From Setoptus koraiensis (Eukaryota; Arthropoda), in the NCBI GenBank assembly GCA_048013815.1, contig CM106586.1:16554001-16618000 (forward strand): a stretch of 64,000 nt of DNA, read 5' to 3'. Shown one piece after another: positions 13,621 to 25,877 of the stretch. The translations under genes and the position numbers were made by a program. The notes under the pieces were generated by a model that worked only from the letters and a program-made list of their open reading frames with translations, was not told the origin of the DNA and searched no databases. Position 1 is the first letter of the stretch. Every line of letters begins with the position of its first letter.

Positions 13621-15109
13621 TCACATCATACGACTGACAGTATTCAACTGATAATATTCAACAAACGACAGATAATATTCTACGAACGACAGATAATATC
13701 CAGTGTGCGACTCACGCGATGCGCGGCACGCTGCAGACAATGCAACATAATTGTTGGCACAGTTAGCGCAGTTTATTGCCAATATATATAAATAATATGA
13801 CATGCACCGCGGCGCATAGTGACAAATGGGGTGCTCTTATCTGTGTGCAGTATCTATTTCAGCACAGTTATCAATATTGTGCATACGTCGGAATCGGTGT
13901 CCGCGCTGGGCCAGATAATGTATAAAATGTAGCTCATTTGAGCATATCATCATTAGCATCATTGGCAGCCGTTTGCAGCGGCTTGTACAGTGGCCTGGTC
14001 GTGTCCACTCGCTGTCGCCGGACTGCTCATAGTTGACTGAGTCGCGCCAACCATATAGCACCGACCGGACCGCGCCAACCATAGAGCACCGGCCGGACTG
14101 CGCCAACTGCTCACCTCCGGACTGCGTGCCCGAATCGGTGCGCCATTTCGTGCCATTTCGCGCCATTTCGCGCCGTCCCTGGTCGCTCGCTGCAGCGCCA
14201 GGGACGGCCACTGTCCAGTAGCCAGTCGCCGGCCAGATAAGTAGTGATGCGAGCCCCCAATCAGTGAATCAGCGAATCGATGATCCAGATTGATGATGCT
14301 CTAAAAGGAGTGACAAACTCCTCTACGCACACCAACATGGACCATTATTCTCGAGCACGCGGCGCGAGCACACTGCGGACCCCAAACTGTTCTGTGCCGT
14401 CATTTGTTGCGCCGGACCTCCTGGCGCCCCAAACACCATTAGGCACTAGTGAGCAGTTTGATTGTGACTGTGATTTCGATTTAAATCTCTGCCCCCCGTT
14501 TGTCTGTGTCTGACTGTTTGTGTTGTGTCCGATGTACACAACACAAACAGAGAGCGAGAGCGGGCGTGATTAAAATTTCATTTGCACATTGCATCATCAC
14601 AACAAACTAACAACTGACAACTACCGACTACCGACTGCCAACAACTCAACAGTAACTACCACCAGAGGGCCAGGTAACCAGTGAGCATTGGGCTGGACAT
14701 TGTTTTGCCCAATTGGCAGCATTATCGGCATGCCTATCGGGCATTACACGCTTCCAATGATTCGGATTAGCGAATCATTATGCCATTATTGTGCGCAATA
14801 GAGATTGCAGAGTCAGAGATTGTCGTTTAATCGGCTCATTCGCTAATGCACTCGCTTTGTCCATTGAAATAGCTCTCCGCTGCTCACAATAAGGCCAGCA
14901 ACTGGTGCGAGGCGCCCTCCGCACTGACTTGTCGGCCCGCTTGGAGACCCGGCCGGCCGGCGCGGCGACAAGTCGCTGTGCCGAGTGGTCGGCGGGTCTC
15001 GGCCGAGCGGCACAATCAACAGAAATCCGATTAGAATTGAATTAGATTCGGCGCACACAATCCGCTGTTGGCGTCATAATCCGATAATTGATCTAGTTGG
15101 CCGACTGGC

Positions 15110-15215
15110 CGGCCCTTCATTGGGCCGGCTCCGCATTGGGCCGGCTCCGCATTGGGCCGGCTCCGCATCGGGCCGGCTCCGCATTGGGCCGGCTCTGCAT
15201 TGGGTCGGCTCTGTT
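15110..15215 (+). repeat. 16-bp GC-rich tandem repeat, about 6 copies
   Basis: Unit GGGCCGGCTCCGCATT repeated head to tail with single-base variants. The spacing between GGGCCGG starts at 15122, 15138 and 15154 is exactly 16 bp. Confidence 0.85.
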
Positions 15216-17099
15216 TTGGGCGGGCGGTCGGGCCGGCTCCCGCGACTCTGAATGGCGCTCTGAACGGCACTCTGAACGGGGGGCGCCCCGAGGTGCGCAG
15301 AGCGCGGGACAGAAAGCGGAAAGAGACGGCAGTCGTGAATAGAGAGAGGGCGCCCAATTGAAACGGCAACGACAACAACAACAACGACGACAACAACAGC
15401 AACAGCAACGACGCAAACAGCAGCAACAACGGCGACAACAATGACAAAGGTGAACAGGGTCACAGGCGCTTGTCATTGTTGTTTACTGTTTGTTGACTAA
15501 CAACACACACACACACACACTGTTGTTGTTGTTCTTCTTTTTGACGCCAATTTTATCTGGCTGCCTCTTTATCATTGTGCCTCTCCATTCATTGCGACCA
15601 CTCTGTTGACCTATGGCTCGTTTTTCTTTCTTTTTTTTCTGGTGCGCCCCGTGCTCGTATTACGCGCGCTTACTCATCAACTGGGGCCCAACTGCTCACC
15701 GGCTAATAACTTATCGCTGGCGCACGGTTGTTGTGTTCGCAAAGTGCCCTATGCTCACTACGGGGCTCGGGCTGTGCCCGGCGCCCACTTTGGCTCGGGC
15801 TGCAGCTAGGGTTACACTGTGCGCCGCTCACTGTACCAGTGGCACAGCGAGCAGGGCGACGAGGGCATAAGTAGAGCGTAATAAGCGTAGCATATAGTCG
15901 TGTAAATAGGCGTATAAATAGGTAAAGTGCGTGACAATTGCGCCAAAACAAGCCGACCAACAACCACGAGCTGCTACGTCACGTGCTGTGTAATACGATA
16001 CGAGCAGGCGAAAATGCGCCCTGATAAAGTCATCATTGTTGGCGCTGTTTAAAAATCGACGCAACGCTGCACGTCGCCGTTCGCGAACAATACCGGTTAC
16101 CGTTGGGCGCTCGTGGCTGCCGCTGTTGTTGTTGCTGCTGTTGCTGCTGTTGTTGTTGCTTTCGCTGCTGTTGTTGGCGTGGTTGTTGCTGTTGCTGCTG
16201 TTGCTGCCGTTCAACTCGGCAGCGACAATAATAACGACAATAATGAGCGCACAAAAAAGCACACATAACATTACCTCTGGCTCGTCCGTTTGTTTCCATT
16301 CAAATACAAATTCAGATTTCAAATTCGAGTTGGCATGTGAGGCGCGGGACCCGAGCGCCCCGCTTCCACGCTGGCCGCGGCGGCTGCCAGTGGCCACCGC
16401 ACCGGCCCTACAAATAAGAGAGCATTACATCAGCCAATGGTGCAATGCAAATCAATAAATGAATGCTAATGAGCTCAGCGTTGGCCGTCAGCGCAAACAC
16501 TCGGCACCCGCGCGCACGGTGCTTGACTCGCGTCGCCGGGCGCCGCCGCCGCCGCCGCGCTTACAAGTATCAAACATAATCAAACGTTCAAGTCTAAATA
16601 TTTAGAATGGGCCCCGCGTTGGACGGGCATGCCGTGACCTAGTTCCATTCACGGATTTATCTGCGGGCCGGACCGGCCAATCCGACCATTGGACGGATCG
16701 ACCATTCAACGATTCGATGATTCGACGACCATTCGCTCACGCGCTCATTCACTCGTCGCTGGCGGACAAAGTATCTTTGCAGCGGCTATTTATAGCGCTC
16801 CGACGTTAGTTTTATTAGTGTTTGCAAGCTGATTAGCACGCTTGTTGGCTGCCCACTGACCGGTGCTCGCCGACTGCCGCTAATCAACTGCCGGTCATTG
16901 CGGCGCGGCCCACAGCGATTGACGGGCGCTCGCACTGTGGTCTTGCTGGCGTCGCGCGTCGCCGGGCCGCAGCGCATCGCCGGGCCGGTGCGCTGTTGTT
17001 ATGCCCGGTGTTGCGGCGTATGGCGGGCTCGTCGGGCCCGCCGAGAGCGATGCGATACAACGAAAGGGCGCTGCAACACAACGAGAGGGCAATGCAACA

Positions 17100-17190
17100 C
17101 GACGAGAGCGATGCGATACGACGAGAGCCATGCGATACGACGAGAGCCATGCGATACGACGAGAGCCATGCGATACGACGAGAGGGCAAT
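17100..17190 (+). repeat. 19-bp tandem repeat, nearly 5 copies
   Basis: Unit GACGAGAGCCATGCGATAC repeats at exact 19-bp spacing from about 17101. Degenerate upstream copies extend back to about 17040. Confidence 0.85.
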
Positions 17191-17592
17191 GCGCGAGATG
17201 GATAGATAAGCGAGTGTGAGAGCCGACAATTGCATAGGAATTATTGTGAATGGCTACTAGTTGTGAATGGCTGCCAGCCGAGCGCTTCTCCGCCCGTCTG
17301 GCAACAGCAACAACGGCATCCCCAGCAGCAGCAGCAACAGCAACAACAGCAGCAACAACAGCAGCAACAACAGCAGCGGCAACTCCGGCAACAACAGCAG
17401 CAGCAACAACAACTCCAGTTGGCTTATCCATTGACGAAATCAAGTCTCTGCTTTTGTTGTTGCGCTGGCTGTTGTTGCTGTTGAGTAATAGACGATAATG
17501 GATATTATTGCATTTTATTGCTCCATCGGCTTGCTCGCCTCTCTCGCTCAATATGCTTCCAATGTTTGCCGTGTGTTTTTTGGCTCAACTCT

Positions 17593-17835
17593 CGGCAGCG
17601 GCAACGACAACAACAACAACGACAACGACAGCAACAACAACAACGACAACAACAACAACAACTACAACAACACCGACAACTACAGCGCCAGCAGTCGCAA
17701 AATGATGACGACGGCACACAAAGAAAGAGGAAGAAGCACCATTACTCAACAGCAGTCTATAGATAGATATAGGCGCTGCGCTCGGCCACCGTGTTGCTCG
17801 TTAGTCGTCGACGTTGCCGTTGTTGTTGTCGCTGT

Positions 17836-17867
<32 letters not shown>

Positions 17868-17925
17868 CTGCTGTTGTCGTTGTTGCTGTTGCTGCTGTTG
17901 CTGCTGTTGCTGCTGGAGGACAATA
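17593..17925. repeat. CAA-type array followed by its reverse-complement-like GTT/GCT array
   Basis: A CAA/CGA/CAG array at 17593-17690 is followed about 120 bp later by GTT/GCT/GTC triplets at 17813-17925. The two halves are roughly complementary and could pair as a long imperfect stem. Confidence 0.6.
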
Positions 17926-20900
17926 AATCACACACGGCCCTATAATGTGCCATTGTGATACAACTGGCGTTGCACACAACAAGGCATACACAACAATCGC
18001 GACAACGCTGATTAATAGACACCGATGTTTTGACTTTTTTGCTGCGTCTCGTTCGCTCATAAACAGTTGGCACAAACTCGACACACGCTCCGTAACGAGC
18101 CATTGAATGAAAAATAATCGACACCTTGTGTTTGTTTGCCTTATTGAGCGTGCCTTATTGATGATGAGATCAAATTGGGCGCAACTAAACACGCCGAAAC
18201 AATCCCGTCGCGGGCTCACCTTTCCACTTGCCCCGTCAATGCGGAATACCCGTCGCCGGAATTCGGGCCGCACCGACGCGTTCTCATGCTTGTGTGTTCG
18301 CCGATGAGCGGCCGGCCGTCGATTCGGCCAATTGATTCGGCCGCCCGATATGGCCGCCTGATTTGACCGATCGATCTGGCGATTGATCTGGCCACATGCG
18401 CGCAAATGCGCACAAAAAATGCCCGACGAAGGCCCGACCAGCGGCCGACGAGACGCCCGGCGAGCGGCCGCCACTGCACCTGCTGCAGGGCGCGTCGGCC
18501 CGTCAAACGATCGAGCCCGTTGGGCGCAAAAGCGACCCGGCGACCGACGGCGGCTCATTTGCATACCTGATTGATGGACGCTAATGTGTGCGTCTGTGTG
18601 TGTGTGTGTGTTGCAAATTGTTGCTCATTAGCGACAGGTGAAGTGTTAACGTGCCCATTGTTTGCCGCTTTTATGCTCTGTTCTCACACGGCTCGCTAGC
18701 ACACAACCGGCACAACCGATAGAGAGATAAATCTGAGCAACCGATAGAGGGATAAATCTGAGCAACCGACAGAGAGGCAGAGACGCACAATGCAGGTATG
18801 TGTGTCATGAGCGCCGTAAAATGAGGAATTTCTCGCCTCTCGGCTTTTGGCTGTCGCAAGCTCAAATCACTGCGAGTTGGGTAGACGCTGGCTCACACCG
18901 CGCATCAAGTCAGTGATCAAATCATCAAATGGCTGCAAACAGCGGCGCTGGCTTTGTGCGTCTAGCTCAATTACACACATTGATGTTGTAGTTGTTGTTG
19001 TTGTTGTTGCTGTTGTTGTTGTTGTTGTTCAATGATCAATGGTTTGTGATCAATTATCAATCATCAATGATCTATCACTGCTCATCGCACGCCAGCCAGC
19101 TGATCGGCGGCTCGGTTCACCTGTGCCGACCGGTGGACAGGCGCAGAGTGTGCCAGCTCAGGTGTGTAATTTGTTGTTGCCAACAACAGCAACAACAACA
19201 GCGACGGCAACGACGTTAACAGCAGCAGCAACGGCAACCACGGCAACCACGGCAACAGCGGCAACAACAAGTGCATCGTCGGCCGGGCATTGAGCGTTGC
19301 CGGCGAGCTCGGGAATGTTGTCGACACCGACAGGGTATTAGCGACAGCGGGGTAGTGGGGGCGGTGAGAACAACAGATGAGCGGAGCGGATCACACGCTC
19401 ACTTTATCGATTTGGCCGCTGAGATCGATTTACGACAATTTGGGCGGTCAGCGCGCCGAACGAGCCAGCGACAAGAGGCCAACGGGCCGGCGATAATGGA
19501 CAACACATTATCGTTCGCAGATACTCAACCGGCCATAAAACGGATAAAACCGACAAAGTCGCCATCGGGCCACTACAGCGCCACTATAAAGTCGCTGCTG
19601 TCCACACAATCGCAGTGGCGCGATCGCTCGAAACAAGTAGCGCCGACCTATAGCTCGCTGGCGAGCCACCGGCCGGCCGGCCGGCGGGCCCGCCGCCGCG
19701 GGCGCGGCTCAGTCAAAGTCGGCCCGGCCAGAGTGGCTCGCAATTTCGGATTGCAACTCCCGAACACTGACGCGCCGAACACCGACGCGGCGTGTCGCGC
19801 CCCGAACATGCGAGCTCGTCGAGCTACAAACCGCCGAGCACTTCCGACGCGCAACAGCGCGCATTCCTGGGCGGCCGGTCAGCGCCCAGTCGGCGGCCGG
19901 CCGCGGCTTCTGTCGAGCGGCGGGCCGGCCGGAGGCGAACAGAAGTCGCTCGTGTCAATAAATCGCACCAATTATGTCGGTCGGCCGGCCAGCGCGGTGC
20001 GGTGCGGCGCGGCAAAGTCGCGGGCCGGCCGACGAGCATTTATAGTTTCATGCTACGCACACTGTCGGCCGCGACAAGTGTAATAATACGGGCCCTGCAA
20101 ATGGTGCCAGCGCCGACATAATAGACAGATAACTGCTGGCCAGCTCAGTGAGCAGGTCGCACAACAAGCCGGCAATTATCCAATCAGCGCTGACATCATC
20201 GCATAGTATTTATTTATATGATGGATATTTGTGTTGGATGCGCCACCGAGTAATGAAATAACCGCCGGCCGCAGACAGTGATGTGGGCGGCCGGCGGGTT
20301 GTCGGCTTTGATCAGGCTGACGGGCATCACGTCGGTCTGGCTGGCAAACATTTGTCACTACATATGTCATATTTATCGCCGGCGTGGCCACTTCCACCAT
20401 TGAGCGCGCTATAAACTGACTGCCCGCTGTCCACTTATCCGCACCGGACCGGACCGGCCATCAGCGGAGGGCACCATTATCGTTTTGTTTTGGCCGTGCC
20501 GACTGACGGGCCACAATCGACAATGGACAGTCACGCGGTCGGGCGAGGATCGGCCTACAATGGGCACAATCGAAAGTATTGACGACACAACGCCGCGAGA
20601 CAAGTGACTCGGCCCGTTTTATTCCCCTCGCTCGGGCGTTTCATTGAAACTCGACTCGAGCCACCACATCAAAGGAACTCGGCACAAACACTGGATATAA
20701 ACACTGGATATAAACACACTGTGTAAAACTAAATGACCATGAATAATAAAAAGCAGAGAGCGACAGAGAGAAATTCCTTCGCGCCAACGTCTCTATTGGT
20801 TGCCGCTTTGAACGGGCCGCTGCCCGCCACTCTGGCGCCACCTGCCGGCGCCCGCACGCACACCTTACAAGGCTCGGGGGCCACTTGTCGAGTTCGAAAT

Positions 20901-21684
20901 GAACTCCTGATTCCAATGTGTTGCATTGTGCCGGCAAGTTGCGCAATAATTATCCATCCGCGCTGGATGATCGCCGGCGTCAGGTCTGGCCAACGTGATC
21001 TGGCCAACGTGATCTGGCCAACCGGTGCCGTTGAACAACTCTGGCAAACAGCCATCGGCAAATGACATTCACCAGTGTAAACAAACAGAGCAAACAGCTC
21101 GTCCAAACAGAGGTCTCGCCAGCGACCATTCAAGGCTCTGTCTTGTTGCTTGACGGCAACACACGGTGACACTGGCGCAAATGCCAAGTGTCATTTGTGT
21201 CATTTGGTGGCAGTGTCGTAACTGCAGTCGCCATGGCTGACATGAGGCACCATGTTGGCAAATAATGACAACAAGCTGCACAAACATCCACATAGAGAGC
21301 CAGCCAAAGAGCCATGGAGAGCAGCGCAACGAAACAACGGAAATTTTGTTGCGTCACCTGACAGTGGCTGGCGTTCAGCAGCCTCTAAATGTCAGCTTGT
21401 TGTTTGTGTTGCTGCTGGCACGGTTGCGGCTGGTGCCCATTTGTCGGCGAAGCTAATTTCATTATCATCATCACTAGTAAGCGACGTGACAAGCGTCTAC
21501 AGGTACGAGGGCTTCTCTTTCGAACATTCGATTCAATCAGTGCCAGCCACAAGTGAACTAGCTCGCCAATCAAATCAATCGCCGACCAAATCAATCGCCG
21601 ACCAAATCAATCGCCAACAACCTGACGACAACAACCATTCAACTCATCAATTATTGAACTACCAAATCAACACAAACATTTAAA

Positions 21685-22617
21685 ATGGTCTCAATGAACA
21701 ACAGGCACAGTGTGGCCACAGCACTTTTGATTGCTGTCACAATGATCGTGTCCAGTCTACATTTAATGTGTAAGTTTATGCCGGGCAAAACGATTGACCG
21801 GAAGTAAGCGATAAACCAAAATTTGATCGATATTAGATGGCGGTGAGCTTACGAGCGTAGATTTTCTTGTGAAGATTTTATGAACAAAATTTAAAAAAAC
21901 TGTTGATATCTCCCACACTACTGTGCAATATACAACATATACAATGTATTGTTAGTGGCTGCGGACGCACCCACGGCCAGCGATATTTCGTCTGCGATGA
22001 ACTGGGACACGGCTAGAAATCTGCTCCAGAACGGCATATCCAATGGGGCGCTATTGTCTCAACAGGATCCCGCCAAGGTGAACGCATTGCGCCAGAGTAT
22101 CAAGGATGCCACAGGTAATGCCACTTAACCTGACAGAGGGGTGCACTTGCATCGCTCAACAGTGCACCGTTGTGTGGCCACTGTTGTTCTCAGACTGTCG
22201 TTCTCATAAATACTAATATATGTCACTAATATCACTAATATATATGTTCGCTGTCGCGTATTGCTAATGTGACATTAGCCCTCATTCAGGAGTACCGCCA
22301 GCACGGCTTGAGCAACATGCCCACGGTGCCCAATGTGCCCGTTGTGAGCAGCTTCGCCAACTTGCCGGATAAATTGATCAGGGCAGAATTGTCCATGCTG
22401 CAAGACGAGATAAAGATGATCCAAGAAATGATGGAAAATCCCGTCTCTGGAACCATGAATATCCCAACAAGTGAGTATGCGAGAGTGTGGCTTGGCTATC
22501 ATATTACCAATTTGTAGAGCTCATGACAACTCATGCACTGTTATGTGTCGCCCAATCGTCAACACTACAGATGTGGCCAACATGATCACGAGAATAGTTC
22601 AGCAATTGATGCACTAA
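21685..22617 (+). CDS. Small secreted protein of unknown function
   Basis: I do not recognise the family. Four exons, 21685-21769, 21956-22114, 22279-22470 and 22571-22617, join through three consecutive phase-1 introns (GTAAGT, GTAATG and GTGAGT donors; TTAG, TTAG and ACAG acceptors) to give 160 aa. The N-terminus has a hydrophobic stretch (ATALLIAVTMIVSSLHLM) typical of a signal peptide, followed by ADAPTASDISS. The mature part contains NWDTARNLLQNGISNGALL, a Pro/Val segment NMPTVPNVPVVSSF and a C-terminal helix-like region (DEIKMIQEMMENP) ending ITRIVQQLMH. There are no cysteines in the mature part and no transmembrane segment besides the signal, so secretion is likely. An AATAAA lies at 22706-22711. 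The agreement of phases and splice consensus makes the gene model solid; the function is open. Confidence 0.8.
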
Positions 22618-22711
22618 TCCCAAGACGGCAGGCCCAAGAAATACGACGACATGGTGACCTTCTCAACAGTATATAACAGAATATAACAGTATATAACAGT
22701 ATATAAATAAA

Positions 22712-23599
22712 GCAAGAGTCAACAACAAATAAAGTAAAGAAAAGATATCGTATCGCTACGCGAGCAACCCTATGCGCATATCGCACTGCATGACGCAACA
22801 GTATTACGTATAACAATATTCGTATAACAATATTCGTCGTATATAAATATGAAATCGATGTATCGACTGGCAGTTACATCGACACACCATTTTTTGTGCC
22901 CCTCGTGTGCCTCGCGAATTTGTGTGCGCTTTATTGTGCGCCTTTGTGCGTGTGTCTTGTGCACTTTCTAACAGTGTGTGTGTGTGCGTGCGTAGTGCGC
23001 CAAAGTGCCATAGGTCCTGTGCCATAGGCGTATTCCTGGGGGCAGCGTAACCTAGCGGTCGTAACTGCAGTTTGCAATGCCTGGTCCTGCCTGGCTGGCC
23101 GGCCCAAACAGGAGTGCAGTTGGAGGCGCCTCGAGCATGCTCAAGGAGAAAAGCGAAGGCTTCGCGTGATTTTGTTGTTCGTCATTTACATACGATACAC
23201 TCGATGATATATCACACACACACACAATATATATTTGTATGCTCGTGACCTGCTGATCGCTGTCTTGTCTCTTGTTTGTTTGTTGCCAGAGTATTGTTGC
23301 TGGAATATTGTTATTATTCAACTATTGTTGCTATTACAGAGTATTGTTGTTATTACAGAGTATTGCTGTTATTACAGAGTATTGCTGTTATTACAGAGTA
23401 TTGTTGTTACAGTATTGTTGTTCAAGATCCTCTTGGTCATCGTCGCCATACGCCACTTACAGCCAATATCACGACTAGTTACCACACTAGTTTACAACTT
23501 TTTCCTCTAACACACAGTGAAAAATCTCACATTTCCCAGGCTCTGTCGACACTAGAGACACAGAGACACATACGCGCAAACAAACATATTCACACATAG
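22712..23599. other. Intergenic region before pyruvate kinase
   Basis: No gene seen. It contains AT-rich TATATA stretches (22670-22860), a short CA tract at 23213-23225 and a 19-bp tandem repeat at about 23323-23420. The pyruvate kinase promoter and 5' UTR must lie in the right half. Confidence 0.5.
23323..23420 (+). repeat. 19-bp tandem repeat, about 4-5 copies
   Basis: Unit TATTGTTGTTATTACAGAG repeats at exact 19-bp steps from 23342, upstream of pyruvate kinase. Confidence 0.8.
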
Positions 23600-25533
23600 A
23601 TGAGTGGTAGCAAGGACAGAAAGAGTGCTGGCAAGAAGAAACACAACAGGCCAAAGTCTGCCAAAAGCTCGCCCAAGATCGACTCTTCGGTAAGTGGCTC
23701 ATCGACGACCAATTTCAAAAACTCAATCATTATCACTTTGTACTTTGACACACTAACACCACTCACTCGACCAACTCAATCAATAATCACGTTTAATTGT
23801 CCTATCCTGTCTCCTTTCGCCCCCCACCAATCATGTATTCCACCCATCTATCACCACAACAGGGCCACAACAGTACATTGAGTCCCAATAATAAATCGCA
23901 ATTATCCCTGTCGCCTAGCTCCTCGACGCAACCCGCGGATCACAATCACAATTATCGTCACAACACTAATCAGAGCATCCAAACTAAAATGTCCGATTAC
24001 GGCTCTAATTTAACACACATGAGCAATCTCAGGATTGACACTCGGGTCGCTGCCACAAGACTCACAGGCATCATTTGTACTATCGGGCCCGCCTCGAAAA
24101 GTATTGAAACCCTCATGGAAATGATTGGCACCGGCATGAATATTGCACGCTTAAATTTTAGCCATGGCTCGCACGAGTATCATGCCGGAACTATTGCCGC
24201 CGTCAGGGACGCCGTCAGAAAGTACAGCGAAAAACAAAATATACCCCTGTGCCCCGTTGGTATAGCACTGGACACTAAGGGGCCCGAAATCAGAACAGGC
24301 CTTTTGAGCGCTGGCGGGGCCACTGGGGAGATTGAGCTTGTCAAGGGAAAAACTATTCGTGTTACAACAGACAAGAGCTTTGAATCAAAATGTTCAGCTG
24401 ACGATCTTTATGTGGACTATGCCAACATCACCAAGGTTGTTGTGCCGGGCAACAAGGTCTACGTTGACGACGGACTAATATCGTTGGTGGTGAAAGAGGT
24501 ACAAGCCGATCACCTTGTATGCCAAATCGAGAATGGCGGAAAACTGGGCTCAAGAAAAGGAGTTAATTTGCCCGGTGTTGCTGTAGATTTGCCAGCCGTA
24601 TCAGAGAAAGACAAACAAGATTTGTTGTTTGGAGTGGCGCAAGGTGTTGACATGATTTTTGCTTCCTTTATTAGAAGTGCCGATGGAGTTAAAGAAATCA
24701 GGCGTCTTTTGGGTGATAAAGGAAAAAACATACTAATAATATCGAAAATTGAAAATCACGAAGGTGTTAAACGTATCGATGAGATTATTGAGGCCTCTGA
24801 CGGTATCATGGTGGCCAGAGGTGACTTAGGTATTGAAATACCGCCCGAGAAAGTCTTTTTGGCACAAAAGATGATGATCAGCAAGTGTAATATTGCTGGC
24901 AAGCCCGTTATATGTGCTACACAGATGCTAGAATCTATGGTTAGCAAACCTAGACCAACTCGCGCTGAAAGTTCAGATGTTGCCAATGCTGTTCTGGATG
25001 GAGCCGATTGTGTCATGTTGTCAGGTGAAACAGCCAAAGGCGACTACCCTGTCGAAGCCGTCAGAATGATGCATGCGGTGGCCATGGAGGCTGAAACGGC
25101 CATGTTTACTGTTAATCTTTTCACTGAATTGAACCTGAAGACGTCATCACCAACGGAACCATCAACAGCGGTAGCCATAGCGGCTGTTAGTGCTGCAATG
25201 AAATTGCCAGCTGGGGCCATAATAGCGCTCACCACCACAGGAAAGACGGCTCATCAATTATCTAAATACAAACCTAGATGTCCCATTATAGCTATATCGC
25301 GCAATGCTCAAACTACCCGTCAAGGTCATCTGTGGAGAGGCGTATTACCATTGTACTATACTGGACAGAGATTAGATGATTGGGCCCAGGATGTCGACGC
25401 TCGTGTTAATAGCGCAATAGCTTTTGGACAAAGTCGTCGAATACTTAAGAAGGGGGATAATGTTATTGTTATTACAGGATGGAGACGAGGACCAGGTTCT
25501 ACTAATACTCTGAGAATACAAATAGTCAATTAG
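23600..25533 (+). CDS. Pyk: Pyruvate kinase
   Basis: Last step of glycolysis in the cytosol: phosphoenolpyruvate + ADP to pyruvate + ATP, needing K+ and Mg2+. Exon 1 (23600-23689) encodes a Lys/Ser-rich leader ([19 protein letters not shown]) and joins in phase 0 (TCG/GTAAGT, ACAACAG/GGC) to exon 2 (23863-25533), total about 586 aa. The catalytic body is complete and lies in one exon: [27 protein letters not shown], the signature [17 protein letters not shown] then [12 protein letters not shown], and ATQMLESM followed by PTRAE and [12 protein letters not shown]. The allosteric C domain ends [16 protein letters not shown]. An alternative start at 23989 ([19 protein letters not shown]) would give a 514-residue protein, nearer the usual 500-530 aa. 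The leader may be alternative or partly untranslated. Enzyme identity is certain; the N-terminus is not. Confidence 0.95.
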
Positions 25534-25877
25534 TTTAGAAGAGCAAAAAGAGTTGCAAACAATCAGCCAATAACTTATGTTGAGAGAGTAATAATTAATG
25601 AAAATCCTTGTCAAACATAGAATAGTTGATACACACAATTAGTTGTTGATAATATACATGTACAAGTAAACCATTGACTTTTTTCCTAGAAACATTTCTT
25701 GCTTTTCCCGCTTTTATTTTCAAATGTGAGTGTGCGCATTCGGCGTCTTTCCTAACATCAACAAAACAATGCTTATGATATCGGCGACATGATATTTTTA
25801 ACACCTTTTCTTACTTCGTGTTTCGTCTTGTATTATTTTCATAATGTCGATGATATTCTTCATTTAAAGACTAAAAA
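25534..25877. other. Spacer between pyruvate kinase and the BOD1-like gene
   Basis: AT-rich, no gene. It holds the pyruvate kinase 3' UTR and the BOD1-like promoter. No clean AATAAA is seen. Confidence 0.5.

Larger units (their letters stand above)
11535..21684. other. 10-kb GC-rich, repeat-dense gene desert
   Basis: No supported gene on either strand. The open frames are GC-rich or triplet-repeat artefacts with no recognisable domain. Contents: 21-bp repeats at 13513-13620, 16-bp GC-rich repeats at 15110-15215, 19-bp repeats at 17100-17190, and CAA/CAG or reverse-complement arrays at 15360-15440, 16115-16215, 17296-17412, 17593-17690, 17813-17925, 18988-19029 and 19180-19270. Position downstream of a developmental co-factor gene would fit regulatory DNA, but nothing in the sequence proves it. 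Confidence 0.5.
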
